From contig JAVGWX010000012.1 in NCBI GenBank assembly GCA_036924085.1, positions 4,021,249-4,085,248 on the forward strand: a stretch of 64,000 nt of DNA, in the 5' to 3' direction. This document shows, piece after piece, positions 25,201-36,292 of the stretch. Source of the stretch: Ariolimax columbianus (lineage: Eukaryota > Mollusca > Gastropoda > Stylommatophora > Arionidae). Each line of letters starts with the position of its first letter. The first letter of the stretch is position 1. A program made the position numbers and the translations under genes. The notes under the pieces were generated by a model that saw only the letters and a list, made by a program, of their open reading frames with translations, did not search any database and was not told where the DNA came from.

Positions 25201-26395
25201 CTTGTAAATGTGGTTCCTAAGGTTGTCAAAAATGCCTTTGTACTTTAACTTGTAAATGTGGTTCCTAAGGTTGTCAAGAGTGCCTTCGTACTTTAACTTG
25301 TAAATGTGGTTCCTAAGGTTGACAAGAGTGCCTTTGTACTTTAACTTGTAAATGGTTTCTAAGGTTCTCAAGTATGCCTTTGTACTTTAACTTTTAAATG
25401 TGGTTCCTATGGTTGACAGGAGTGTCTTTGTACTTTAACTTGTAAATGGTTCAAAAGGTTGTCAAGAATGCCTTTGTACTTTAACTTGTAAATGGTTTCC
25501 AAGGTTGTCAAAAATGCCTTTGTACTTTAACTTGTAAATGTGGTTCCTAAGGTTGTCAAGAGTGCCTTTGTACTTTAACTTGTAAATGTGGTTCTTATGG
25601 TTGACAAGAGTGGGTTTGTACTTTAACTTGTAAATGGTTTCTAAGGTTCTCAAGAATGCCTTTGTACTTTAACTTGTAAATGGTTCCCAAGGTTGTCAAA
25701 AATGCCTTTGTACTTTAACTTGTAAATGGTTCCTAAGGTTGTCAAGAGTGCCTTTGTACTTTAACTTGTAAATGGTTCCCAAGGTTGTCAAAAATGCCTT
25801 TGTAAATGGTTCCCAAGGTTGTCAAAAATGCCTTTGTACTTTAACTTGTAAATGGTTCCTAAGGTTGTCAAGAGCGCCTTTGTACTTTAACTTGTAAATG
25901 GTTCCTACGGTTGTCAAGAATGCCTTTGTACTTTAACTTGTAAATGGTTCCCAAGGTTGTCAAAAATGCCTTTGTACTTTAACTTGTAAATGGTTCCTTA
26001 GGTTGTCAAAAATGCCTTTGTACTTTAACTTGTAAATGTGGTTCCTAAGGTTGTCAAAAATGCCTTTGTACTTTAACTTGTAAATGTGGTTCCTAAGGTT
26101 GACAAGAGTGCCTTTGTACTTTAACTTGTAAATGGTTTCTAAGGTTCTCAAGAATGCCTTTGTACTTTAACTTGCAAATGTGGTTCCTAGGGTTGACAAG
26201 AGTGCCTTTGTACTTTAACTTGTAAATGTGGTTCCTAAGGTTGACATGAGTGTCTTTGTACTTTAACTTGTAAATGGTTCACTAGGTTGTCAAGAGTGTC
26301 TTTGTACTTTAACTTGTAAATACAGTTCCCAAGGTTGTCAAGAATGCCTTTGTACTTTAACTTGTAAATACAGTTCCCAAGGTTGTCAAGAGTGT
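10255..26395. repeat. 16-kb satellite-like array of 46/48-bp units with higher-order repeats
   Basis: The basic unit contains TGCCTTTGTACTTTAACTTG, TAAATGTGGTTCCTAAGG and a TTGTCAAGAG/TTGTCAAAAA end. Two length classes differ by 2 bp: AAATGTGGTTCC gives 48 bp and AAATGGTTCC gives 46 bp. About 340 units fit. Longer periods are visible: a 700-bp block (13876-14575 and 14576-15275), about 1.3 kb (18245 and 19562), and about 652 bp carrying a shared 1-bp deletion (GTACTTAACT at 22396, 23048 and 23701). Minus-strand frames of up to 145 aa (IYKLKYKGTLVNLRNH every 16 residues) exist because 48 is a multiple of three, and they end soon after each 46-bp unit, so they are not genes. Function is unknown. 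Confidence 0.97.
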
Positions 26396-26399
26396 CCTG

Positions 26400-26648
26400 C
26401 TGGTACCATCACGGTACAGACTTACAACATGACGCCATAATTGCAGTAAAAAGATGGTTGCCCAGTGACATGCACCACAGAGAGCCATAGTTCTGTTATC
26501 TGTCTTGTTGTTTAGCAGGGATGGTTTGATACCTGTAGAAATTTATCGGCTAATGAAGGTCCCGTATGGCTTGTCTTTCACTCCAGCGGGTGTATGAGTG
26601 GAGTAGAACGTTCCAAAACGGCGTGAGTTCTGTGACAGACTGTTAAGG
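26400..26648. other. Spacer between arrays, nothing assigned
   Basis: Unique-looking sequence separates the 16-kb array from the next minisatellite. No coding frame or landmark was seen. Confidence 0.5.
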
Positions 26649-26649
26649 A

Positions 26650-26905
26650 CCGGGCCAGGTGCACAGAGTAATGACCTCAGAGTCGACCGGGCCAGGCACA
26701 CAGAGTAATGACATCAGAGTTTACCGGACCAGGTACACAGAGTAATGATCCCAGAGTCGACCGGGCCAGGTACACAGAGTAATGACCTCAGAGTCGACCG
26801 GGCCAGGCACACAGAGTAATGACCTCAGAATCGACCGGACCAGGCACACAGAGTAATGATCCCAGAGTCGACCGGGCCAGGCACACAGAGTAATGACATC
26901 AGAGT
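26650..26905. repeat. Minisatellite, 37-bp unit, about 7 copies
   Basis: Units contain CGACCGGGCCAGGCACACAG followed by AGTAATGACCTCAGAGT. The array runs directly into the mariner transposase remnant, with the last CAGAGTCGATTG joining the transposase frame. Confidence 0.9.
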
Positions 26906-27275
26906 CGATTGCAGCCTTTGACCGCCTCGTAAAGGAAAATCGCCGATTGACTGAGAGTGAAATTTCCGCACATCAGTCAAGGTTCAGCTATCAAATCTGG
27001 ACATCAGTCAAGGTTCAGCACACCACATCATGTGCTACATTACCACAAAGTGTCTGCGAGTTAGGTGCCACGGTAGCTTACTCCAGAATTGAAACGACTC
27101 GTTGATGCCAGACAAGAATGTTTATGGCGCTTTGAAGCAGGTGATGGTCTCTTAGCAAGACTTGTTGCTGAAGATGATACATGGCCTCACTTCCACCCGC
27201 CTGAAACGAAGAGAGCGAGCAAAGGAATGTCGCCATCCCTTCTCACCGAAACCAAAGAAACTCACGTGAGATGAA
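26893..27275 (+). pseudogene. Mariner-type transposase remnant
   Basis: Frame 26893-27102 has FDRLVKENRRLTESEIS, a match to the helix-turn-helix region of Tc1/mariner transposases (ENRRLT.SEI). After a frame change, 27089-27272 reads RFEAGDGLLARLVAEDDTW, then PETKRASKGMSPSLLTETKE. This corresponds to the GDETW block holding the first catalytic Asp and the downstream PETKRxSxxW segment of mariner. The block reads AEDDTW, the W of the downstream segment is lost, and the region between HTH and catalytic block is short, so this is a deleted, inactive copy. It is flanked on both sides by minisatellites, which probably replaced its ends. Confidence 0.75.
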
Positions 27276-27489
27276 ACATACTGACAAACGTCCCTCCTGA
27301 TGTGAGATGAAACATACTGACACACGTCCCACCTCACTTGAGATTAAACATACTGACCAAGACATCACATTTGGTCGCTGCAGTCGAAAGGTAAGACACT
27401 CACTTCTCACAGCGAAACGGTGGTCGATCAAATCCCAAAGGTTTTCTAACGACACCTATTCTCAAGGGAGGTAAGAACAGAATGCCGAC

Positions 27490-27660
27490 ATCATGAGTTA
27501 CCTCCAGTCGTCTCGACTTATCATCTTGCCACTGGTCCAAGGCAACTCAGGACCATAGCGTGAGGTTAATGACCACTGCAGTTTCTTGCTCACTATAATC
27601 AAAATGCAGCGCAAATTACACCATCAAGAAAAAAATCCGTCCGATGATGTCACAACCATC
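27490..27660. repeat. Dispersed repeat A, copy 2
   Basis: Matches 1610-1795 with the same landmark order: CTCCAGTCGTCTCGA, TGGTCCAAGG, GTGAGGTTAATGACCA, TTGCTCACTAT and CCGTCCGATGA. Confidence 0.55.
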
Positions 27661-27689
27661 GATATCAAGGAGCAATTAACTAACCTCAG

Positions 27690-29395
27690 TTGAAACACAC
27701 TAGCCAAGATCCCACACCTCACGTCAGGTGAAACATACTAACCAAGATCCCACACCTCACGTCAGGTGAAACACACTAACCAAGATCCGACACCTCACGT
27801 CAGGTGAAACACACTAGCCAAGATCCCACACCTCAACGTCAAGTGCAACACACTAGCCAAGATCCCACACCTCACGTCAGGTGAAACACACTAGCCAAGA
27901 TACCACACCTCACGTCAGGTGAAACACACTAACCAAGATCCCACACCTCACGTCAGGTGAAACACACTAGCCAAGATCCCACACCTCACGTCAGGTGAAA
28001 CACACTAGCCAAGATCCCACACCTCACGTCAGGTAAAACATACTAACCAAGATCCCACACCTCACGTCAGGTGAAACATCTTGATCAAGATCCCAAACCT
28101 CATGTCAGGTGAAACATCTTGACCAAGATCCCACACCTCACGTTAGGTGAAACATCTTGACCAAGATCCCACACCTCACGTCAGGTGAAACATCTTGACC
28201 AAGATCCCACACCTCACGTCAGGTGAAACATCTTGACCAAGATCCCACACCTCACGTCAGGTGAAACATCTTGACCAAGATCCCACACCTCACGTCAGGT
28301 GAAACATTTTGACCAAGATCCCAAACCTCACGTCAGGTGAAACATCTTAACCAAGATCCCGCACCTCACGTCAGGTGAAACATCTTGACCAAGATCCCTC
28401 ACCTCACATCAGGTGAAACATCTTGACCAAGATCCCACACCTCCCGTCAGGTGAAACATCTTGTCCAAGATCCCGCACTTCACGTCAGGTGAAACATCTT
28501 GACCAAGATCCTGCACCTCACGTCAGGTGAAACATCTTGACCAAGATCCCACACCTCACGTCAGGTGAAACATCTTGACCAAGATCCCGCACCTCACGTC
28601 AGGTGAAACATCTTGACCAAGATCCCGCACCTCACGTCAGGTGAAACATCTTGACCAAGATCCCGCACCTCACGTCAGGTGAAACATCTTGACCAAGATC
28701 CCTCACATCAGGTGAAACATCTTGACCAAGATCCCACACCTCACGTCAGGTGAAACGTCTTGATCAAGATCCCACACCTCACGTCAGGTGAAACATCTTG
28801 ACCAAGATCCCACACCTCACGTCAGGTGAAACATTTTGACCAAGATCCCAAACCTCACGTCAGGTGAAACATCTTAACCAAGATCCCGCACCTCACGTCA
28901 GGTGAAACATCTTGACCAAGATCCCTCACCTCACATCAGGTGAAACATCTTGACCAAGATCCCACACCTCCCGTCAGGTGAAACATCTTGTCCAAGATCC
29001 CGCACTTCACGTCAGGTGAAACATCTTGACCAAGATCCTGCACCTCACGTCAGGTGAAACATCTTGACCAAGATCCCACACCTCACGTCAGGTGAAACAT
29101 CTTGACCAAGATCCCGCACCTCACGTCAGGTGAAACATCTTGACCAAGATCCCGCACCTCACGTCAGGTGAAACATCTTGACCAAGATCCCGCACCTCAC
29201 GTCAGGTGAAACATCTTGACCAAGATCCCTCACATCAGGTGAAACATCTTGACCAAGATCCCACACCTCACGTCAGGTGAAACGTCTTGATCAAGATCCC
29301 ACACCTCACGTCAGGTGAAACATCTTGACCAAGATCCCACACCTCACGTCAGGTGAAACATCTTGACCAAGATCCCACACCTCACGTCAGGTGAA
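27690..29395. repeat. Minisatellite, 38-bp unit, about 45 copies, with a ~528-bp duplicated block
   Basis: The unit is AAGATCCCACACCTCACGTC followed by AGGTGAAACATCTTGACC. The 5' third uses AACACACTAGCC instead of AACATCTTGACC. A block of variant units (CCAAACC, then CCTCACC, CTCCCGTC, CACTTCACG, CCTGCACC and the short CCTCACATCAGG unit) occurs twice, at about 28310-28770 and 28840-29300, about 528 bp apart. Diverged units also lie at 27,270-27,370 and, isolated, at 44,450-44,545. Confidence 0.95.
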
Positions 29396-29529
29396 ACATA
29401 ATGATTTCTTGGAACGGACCTACATTAGTCTGGCTAACAAAGTGGAGATTGAGACTATGATACCTACAGTAGAGAGTCGATTATTCACCCAGGTCCATCA
29501 TCACCAGTACACCTCAGAAAACAAGAAGA

Positions 29530-29900
29530 GCCACTGTAAACCACAAACAGAGACATGTCACCACGAGAGATGACCTGAACATTGTAGCTGTAAACCACAG
29601 AGACATGTCATCACGAGAGAAGACCTGAACATTGTAGCTGTAAACCACAGAGACATGTAATCACGAGAGATGACCTGAACATTGTAGCTGTAAACCACAA
29701 ACAGAGACATGTCATCACGAGAGAAGACCTGAACATTGTAGCTGTAAACCACAGAGACATGTCATCACGAGAGAAGACCTGAACATTGTAGCTGTAAACC
29801 ACAGAGACATGTCATCACGAGAGATGACCTGAACATTGTAGCTGTAAACCACAGAGACATGTCATCACGAGAGAAGACCTGAACATTGTAGCTGTAAACA
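29530..29900. repeat. Minisatellite, about 50-bp unit, 7 copies
   Basis: The unit contains TGTAAACCACAGAGACATGT, CATCACGAGAGAAGACC and TGAACATTGTAGC; two copies carry a 4-bp longer CCACAAACAGAG form. Confidence 0.95.
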
Positions 29901-30149
29901 AAATTGGGCTTTGTTTGGAGACATCCGTAAAAGAGTTTAGAACATGCCAGATGTGTCATAGATTCGATCCAGGCAGTAAATCAGAATAAGATACAGGTAG
30001 AAATAAGCCAAGAATGTGAAATAAAGAGAAGCAATTTGAAAATCGTGGTTTTCGGCATGTGAGTAAATGTAGTCACACAGAAGATACTGCTGTTTAGCAT
30101 TAAGTGTTAGAGATTTTACAGTACAGGGCTACAGCTTGTTTGTGCAATA

Positions 30150-30240
30150 GTAAGTCAGATATTCATTTACAGTTGAGTTAACTGGAGCGTGCCTGGAACG
30201 AAAGTTGAACCATGAACCTTTGCAGTGAAGTACAAGTTCT
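30150..30240 (-). repeat. SINE-like remnant
   Basis: On the minus strand a tRNA-like B-box region (CATGGTTCAACTTTC) precedes CCAGTTAACTCAACTGTAAATG, the same downstream module as in the SINE at 30,600-30,715. It is strongly diverged. Confidence 0.45.
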
Positions 30241-30599
30241 CTACACTTTACTCTATGATTTTTATAAGACCACCTGAGCCTGGTTCAAAACCCTGGGTAG
30301 TATGTATGTTTTTATGCATTGGGGAGTGAAGTATAAGCCCAGCATGCATACTACATGGCAACCACAGGCGCAAGCAACCTTTATTCCCATCTTATAAATC
30401 TCGCCTGATGATCCCTGCAATAGGAATAAACGTTACAATATAAGTTGTAGTTGCTGAATATGAAATAAAGGAGAACCAGATAGAAGAGATAATAAAGGGC
30501 AAAGTAGTCCTGTAGTAGACACTGTCATAGCGTTTGACGTGTGGCAGACTTTTGGTTCTACAAGGTCTCAGTCTTCTTTTAAGTGTACTGGCTAGTTCT

Positions 30600-30715
30600 A
30601 TTACTGTATAGCAGGTACCCATACACAGCTTGGTCGACTAGAGTGTGTCACGGCTGGAGATTGAACTTAGATCCTTCACAACTAGAGACAAGCACTCTAA
30701 CCAATGAGCCATACA
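30600..30715 (-). repeat. tRNA-derived SINE
   Basis: Read on the minus strand it starts GGCTCATTGGTTAGAGTGCT (A-box-like), has AAGTTCAATCTCC as a decayed B-box, and continues with CACTCTAGTCGACCAAGCTG and ATGGGTACCTG. The order (tRNA head, conserved middle, GGGTACCTG) is typical of tRNA SINEs of marine invertebrates. Confidence 0.65.
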
Positions 30716-30719
30716 ACTT

Positions 30720-31370
30720 GTTACTGATAGTGGTCTCATAATTTGGTGACACAGGTATGTTATTTCTGATATTAGTCCCATAATCAGGTGACACAGTTAT
30801 GTTCTTATTAATAGTAGTCTCATAAACACAGGTACATACCCCAGGTAAAGCCTTGATTTTATTCTGTCAAAGATTATTTGTTTTTAAACCCAGTCTGCAC
30901 ACTTCATAGTGACTGCTGGGACAAATGACTAATTCTCAAGCCCTACAAATCTTCCTGTTTGGACTCCATCAACAGCTATACACACCAATAAACAGAATTG
31001 TTTGGATTAGCAAGTATTAGAAACACAGTTCAGGTAATGACAATTCTTTTATTAGAAACCCATAACCATGTATATATATAATGCATTTCCACTTGTATGG
31101 GAATGTCGTCATTTCTCAGGCTAAACTCATATTTACTCTTTGTAAGTCCTTACAACCAGGTTGTAAGATTTTTTAAATGATTGTTTTTCAGGTTTTTTTA
31201 AATAATTATTTTGTAACGTTTTCAAAAATATTTGTTCCCTTCTTCAGTTTGATGACATTTTTAAAGTGTTGTATTTGCAGAAAATTATAGTTAGAAAAAT
31301 TAAGTTTTTGAAAGTTCAATATGAAAAATGGATTATTCTCTGTACATGACATGCAACAACAAAAAAATGT
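30720..31370. other. Intergenic, AT-rich, nothing assigned
   Basis: No coding frame was found. A short tandem motif (GGTGACACAGGTATGTT-like, with ATAGTGGTCTCATAA) recurs about three times at 30,725-30,835. Confidence 0.5.
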
Positions 31371-31372
31371 CC

Positions 31373-32412
31373 TTAACCCTACCAGACCGCTGTACCCATT
31401 TTTAGGTAATTTCCTTAACTGCCACTAAACCGCTGTACCTAATTTTCGGTACTTTGGATAGTACGTCATAAAATGCGTCAGAATCTAAAAATAACCAACC
31501 AATCGTGGTCAATCCTCGTGATTAGTCATTGCAAATGGCTGCCCCCATGTTTGAATTGATTTTGTGGAGTTTAACGTGAACAAATTCGGAAAATTGACAA
31601 TGAAACGAACGGCTGATGAACCAAGCACTTCAACAGGAAAGCAAAGTAAGTCTAGGCTTATGACAGTCCAACAGGTGATCAATAATTTGGTTGATTCAGA
31701 CTCTGTTCAAGTTAAACAGACAGCGAGAGCTCGAGTGATGAGATGAAGGCTTTTCTTGGACTGAGGATCTATATGGAATACTCATGTATAAAGCCCAGCT
31801 ATCAGGATTATTGGACAAATGAGGGCTCTTTGTTGTGTTTATTCCCGGATTTCGAAATGTTTTATGACTCGAGACAGATTCTTTGCCTTTTGCTGGGTGG
31901 ATTGGCACACAAAGGTGGAATATTGACGCTAGATGAAAGGTAAACCTATTTTCTACAATGTCTCCAAGTTACATCTTATTCTAACCACTTGTTTGCATGT
32001 TACTAACATTGTTATATATCATGTTGGTTTTTTTCTCTTTAATGCTCAGGAACCCAGGAATGGGGGACAGTTAGGTTCAGGGTCTTAGGTCTGGTAGGGT
32101 TAATGTTCAGGAACCCAGGAATGGGGGGACAGTTAGGTTCAGTGCCTTAGGTTTGGTAGGGTTAATGTTCAGGAACCCAGGAATGGGGGACAGTTAGGCT
32201 CAGGGCCTTAGGTCTGGTAGGGTTAATGTTTAGGAACCCAGGAATGGGGGACAGTTAGGTTCAGGGCCTTAGGTTTGGTAGGGTTAATGTTCAGGAACCC
32301 AGGAATGGGGGACAGTTAGGTTCAGGGCCTTAGGTTTGGTAGGGTTAATGTGCAGGAACCCAGGAATGGGGGACAGTTGGGTTCAGGGCCTTAGGTCTGG
32401 TAGGGTTAATGT
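31373..32412 (+). mobile_element. piggyBac-type DNA transposon, dead, with TTAA-flanked inverted ends
   Basis: The left end is TTAA (31373-31376) followed by CCCTACCAGACC; the right end reads GGTCTGGTAGGG followed by TTAA in the last units near 32,405. TTAA target site plus CCCT-starting inverted repeats is the piggyBac signature. Inside, 31600-31740 is a Ser/Thr/Lys-rich N-terminal piece, then 31743-31860 reads MKAFLGLRIYMEYSCIKP and YQDYWTNEGS, as in the piggyBac DDE domain region (KAFLGL...DYW), then a frame change leads to MTRDRFFAF. Frameshifts lie near 31725 and 31862. Only about a third of a normal transposase remains. Both ends have expanded: the left subterminal block is partly repeated (TTAACTGCCACTAAACCGCT) and the right end is a 62-bp array. 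Confidence 0.8.
32039..32412. repeat. 62-bp tandem array of the piggyBac right end, 6 copies
   Basis: Each unit runs from TTAATG(C/T)TCAGGAACCC through ATGGGGGACAGTTAGG to GGTCTGGTAGGG, and both unit borders are TTAA. The last 12 bases of each unit are the inverted-repeat end of the transposon. Copies are almost identical. Confidence 0.9.
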
Positions 32413-32429
32413 TAGTGTAAAATTTAAAA

Positions 32430-32980
32430 ATCTGTATTTTATTTTCAATTGTCAACTGTACTTGTGCTCAAAAACAGATTTGAGCGTAAAGTTGTTCTTT
32501 GCTTTGTATGAATCCGTTTGTGTACTGTGTACAGTTTGTGTGTGCCCCAGAAAGCTGACATATAGCATAAGAACACAGTACAGAAACAATTGGTATGCAA
32601 CATCTTTGAAAAACATGATGATTTCAAGCTCAATGATTTCCAATACTGAAACAAAACTAAAACACCCTCAAGTAGGATAACTACATGTGCTCATATTATC
32701 ATCAAATACTGTTTATATTCAACAGGTATAGTTAGATATCATCTTGTTCAACTCTTGACTCCCTGTGAATCATAAGGTCACCACTACCAGCTGGCCCCTG
32801 TCAGTCAGCCTGGAGCAAAACACCTGATGGTTTCTGTGGTCATATATTTGACTTGATCATGCTGCTAGCACCAAGCACTACCTTGTTAGTTTCCATTTAT
32901 GGCATGACATGGCTAGAAGATTGGTTATAGTGGTTCTTGTCTTTACTCCCAGGTATTGACATGGGGTTTGGACAAACAAA
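32430..32980. other. Intergenic, nothing assigned
   Basis: Short overlapping open frames on both strands near 32,440-32,680 have no domain landmarks. No repeat structure was seen. Confidence 0.45.
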
Positions 32981-32984
32981 GGTA

Positions 32985-33190
32985 AATTTGACTTATCAAC
33001 AACCACAAACAACAGCAAACATGACTTATCCACAATCACAAACAGCTGTAAGTCTGACTTGTCAACAATATAGTAACAATCACAAAGATTAAACAACAAT
33101 AAAAACAGAAAATGAAGTAATAGACAATCCAGAATCGAACCACGGACTTCCAGGTGACAAATGTGCTTTGCTGCAATGAAGACACAGGAT
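32985..33190. repeat. Short minisatellite (~33 bp x3) beside a decayed SINE head
   Basis: GACTTATCAACAACCACAAA recurs with changes at about 32990, 33020 and 33056. Just beyond it, the minus strand of 33125-33180 has GTGGTTCGATTCTGG, a good B-box, after a TCATTGCAGCAAAGCAC A-box-like stretch. Confidence 0.5.
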
Positions 33191-33604
33191 TGAGATTTTA
33201 CCAATAAAACAGTCCCATATACTTGACGATTGTTGCAAGCAGATTAACTGGCCTGGTAGTTAGACCATCGTTTCTCAACTTAACAATGATGGTATGAGGT
33301 CAGCAGTAGGCCTAGATTCTACCAAGCGTTGTATGATCAAATAGCTACAATCATTACAGATCAGAAATTGACAATTTGATGAAGGGGTAAACCTTTTGGT
33401 CAAGCAGTGTTTAGTTTGTAGCCAATGCTGTCTTATTGATATAATTTTAAAAAAAGACTGTCTGTGGCTGAAAGAGCCGTACTTTCACTAAAGAAAGGAC
33501 AACCTTGAAAACACACATAAATAAGCTGTGAATATGTCTCTCTTGACCTGACTTTGCACCGTGCTACACAACAAGATCGAAGTACTACTTCTTATCCAAA
33601 ATGT

Positions 33605-33793
33605 GGGATTGATATAACAGGTCCCATGTCAGCCAAACAACTGTCACAGCCCTGTCCAATACAAGCTAGTGAAAATAGACATAGTTACAGATTACATCCT
33701 TGAATGATAAGTTGTACAGCAGTGGGATTGGTATTACAGGTCCTATGTCAGCCAAACAACTCTCACAGCCCTGTCCAATACAAGCTAGTGAAA
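33605..33793. repeat. Tandem duplication, 118-bp period, 2 copies
   Basis: ACAGGTCCCATGTCAGCCAA, then CTGTCACAGCCCTGTCC and AATACAAGCTAGTGAAA occur twice with few changes. Confidence 0.9.
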
Positions 33794-34107
33794 GAAGAGA
33801 AATGTTATCCTTGACTGATAAGTTGTCTGGTAATGTTTGGAACCTTGAGCTTAGTGATACCTGCTGTTGGAGTCACTAGTGTGAAAGTCTCGCTGCAATC
33901 AAGGAATAGATAAAAGACGGCTTCATTTGAAAACAGAGTTGTGAAAAGAACCCACATCTTTCCAGGACAGTTACTGACAAAAAAGGATTCAGGAAACAGC
34001 CAGAATATGATGGTTGAATGAACCATTGTTGATACATGCAAACATACAAAATAACAAACTTTAAATCTATTGGTAAACTCATCTCATGTATGAAACGCTT
34101 CAAAACA

Positions 34108-34240
34108 ATTTAATTATGTGCATTTTGATATTCCAAGTTACAACATTGACCATAGTTACCGGGTGTCCTATTTGATTATGTGCATTTTGATATTTCAAGT
34201 TACAACATTGACTATAGTTACCAGGTGTCCTATTTGATTA
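34108..34240. repeat. Tandem duplication, about 62-bp period, 2 copies
   Basis: ATTATGTGCATTTTGATATT, then CAAGTTACAACATTGAC and GGTGTCCTATTTGATTA are repeated once with a few substitutions. Confidence 0.9.
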
Positions 34241-34244
34241 TATT

Positions 34245-35280
34245 AACTGATCAATTTACAATTGTTACTTATTGAGTATTCTAACTGATATATTGACTAT
34301 TATTACTCTGTTTCCATTTTGAGTTCTCTGACTAAGAAATGTATCTAGGAAAGATTCTGATGGTAGTTACAGTGTGTCTACAGTTTATTGGAATGATACA
34401 TCAAAGATTAGCTGGCAGGACCCTGCAAATGGATGGCATGCATATTTGTGAATGGATCCTATCTCTTACTGGTATACTTCATGATAGAAGATGAGTGACT
34501 AAGAAGTACATTTGGATACATTCACTGTCAAATATATCTCAAATACCTTTTTGTCATCATGTAAAGTTGTTGATATATGATAATACACTCAATGATACTG
34601 CGACAGACTTGTGGCAAATCGTTTGCTTACAACATGGACTCAGAGAATATCTCAAGTGCTAAAATGTTCAAAGCTCATGCGCTAGCTGGCAGGGTAGACA
34701 ATAATTATCTCACAATGTTGCAACTGAACATCTTAAACAAGATGATGATGTAGAAAACAGGATTCACAAAGCAAGAGTGGCCTTTGTCATGTTAAAAAAC
34801 CCCATGGAGCTTTCAAATAAAAGAAAACAATAAGAAAATGGAACTTCTCTCTACACGCCATGTTAGAAGAGGAGTGACTTCGGCAAGCTGACATGAAGCT
34901 TTGTGTAACTGACACCTGAGTAAACACTTTGGTATGTCACCGTACTTAATGACATCATCCTAACAAAACTCTCAACATATACAGCCCCATTTGCATACCA
35001 TGGAAGACTCAATTATTATTCATTCTAGTTTTACATTCACAACATGTGTGATCTCTGAAAGCAGCAAGTTCACACATCCCAACTGACTGTGTAGTTGTGA
35101 TCTAATCTATTAACTCTGTAGCCTACACAGCTGTAAACATGTACCTCAGTGAGTTAGGGAAGACAAGTCAGTGGGGACAGAAAATAGCCACAAAGCATCT
35201 CAAACGCTTAGCCCATGTACAATCAAAACATTTCATCCCTAACTGCAGTGGCTGTTATGGGATAGCTTTTATCATATACA
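34245..35280. other. Intergenic, nothing assigned
   Basis: AT-rich sequence without convincing coding frames or repeats. Confidence 0.5.
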
Positions 35281-35284
35281 GAGG

Positions 35285-35430
35285 TCAGGTAAAGTGGGTA
35301 AGGCAATGCAAGGTAAGGCAATGCAAGGTAAGGCAAAGTAAGGTAAGGTTAATTAAGGTAAGGTAAATTAAGGTAAGGTAAAGTAAGGCAAGGTAAAGTA
35401 AGGTACGATGAGATAAAGTAAGGAAAGGCA
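35285..35430. repeat. Purine-rich pentamer tract (AAGGT/AAGGC/AAAGT)
   Basis: AGGTA and AGGCA pentamers with AAAGTA variants run for about 140 bp on the plus strand. Confidence 0.9.
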
Positions 35431-35434
35431 ACGC

Positions 35435-36290
35435 AGGCCACAAACTAAGACATTACACAATGTGGTCTTACAAGGCACAGAGGACAACCATCCTTCCTCC
35501 ACCTCACAAAAGCTGAGACACTATTGGACTGCCTTTCCTATAAACTAATATAAGACAACAAGGAGGGAAACTCCCAACAACTAACTCCATGCTAATACTG
35601 AAGTCAGAAATACTTCATGTTCAATGCCAGCATCTGCTATGGGATGACAGGGAGTATTGGAACAAACAATTGAGAAAAAACATAGAAAGGTATGGTTTGG
35701 TGACCATACCAGGACAGAAAGAAAATTAAACACATGTTACGGACACAAAGTCTTTGCCAGAGACAAAGAACAAACAGAAACACATAAGAAATCACAAAAT
35801 AAACAAAGACAATGAACTCGGCAACCAATACAATATGTAAGGCAGCAGCCATGACCCTGAGAGTGGCATAGAATGTGTGAAATTCATTTTGGAACAACCA
35901 TTACCTTTCAGCCAATACAATCATATAATATATGGGTCATAATACACACATAATCAAATTTGCTAAGGTTGAACTGTTGACTAGCCAAACAGAGTCAATA
36001 TTTCAGACATACAAAAAACAGAACAAACAAGAGACTTCTGGTACGTGTTTGTGAATGCTGTGGAGTGCCCTACCATTGGAGTCATCTACCCTGATAGTTA
36101 CTTTTTGCCACATGTATTCTGTGTGGCAGTGACCCCATCCCAATCTATGTCACACACAGAACCGTCTCAGATAACCACTCAATTGAAAAGACATATATAT
36201 TTACACTTACAACACAGTGACAAAAAATATAGAAAAATAAATGTAGATCTATTTATTGCAGCCACAAGAACTTGGACAACAAAAATATAG
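35435..36290. other. Intergenic, nothing assigned
   Basis: No frame with domain landmarks; AT-rich, no clear repeat. Confidence 0.5.
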
Positions 36291-36292
36291 TG

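Noticed and set aside
10573..26151. Many minus-strand open frames of 63-145 aa with IYKLKYKGTLVNLRNH repeats
   Set aside because: They follow from 48-bp repeat units; every 46-bp unit breaks them, starts are TTG, and codon order is dictated by the repeat. No gene evidence.
27690..29395. Regular 38-bp repeats resembling a CRISPR array
   Set aside because: There are no unique spacers: the whole unit repeats. The setting is eukaryotic and no cas genes are present. The same holds for the other arrays.
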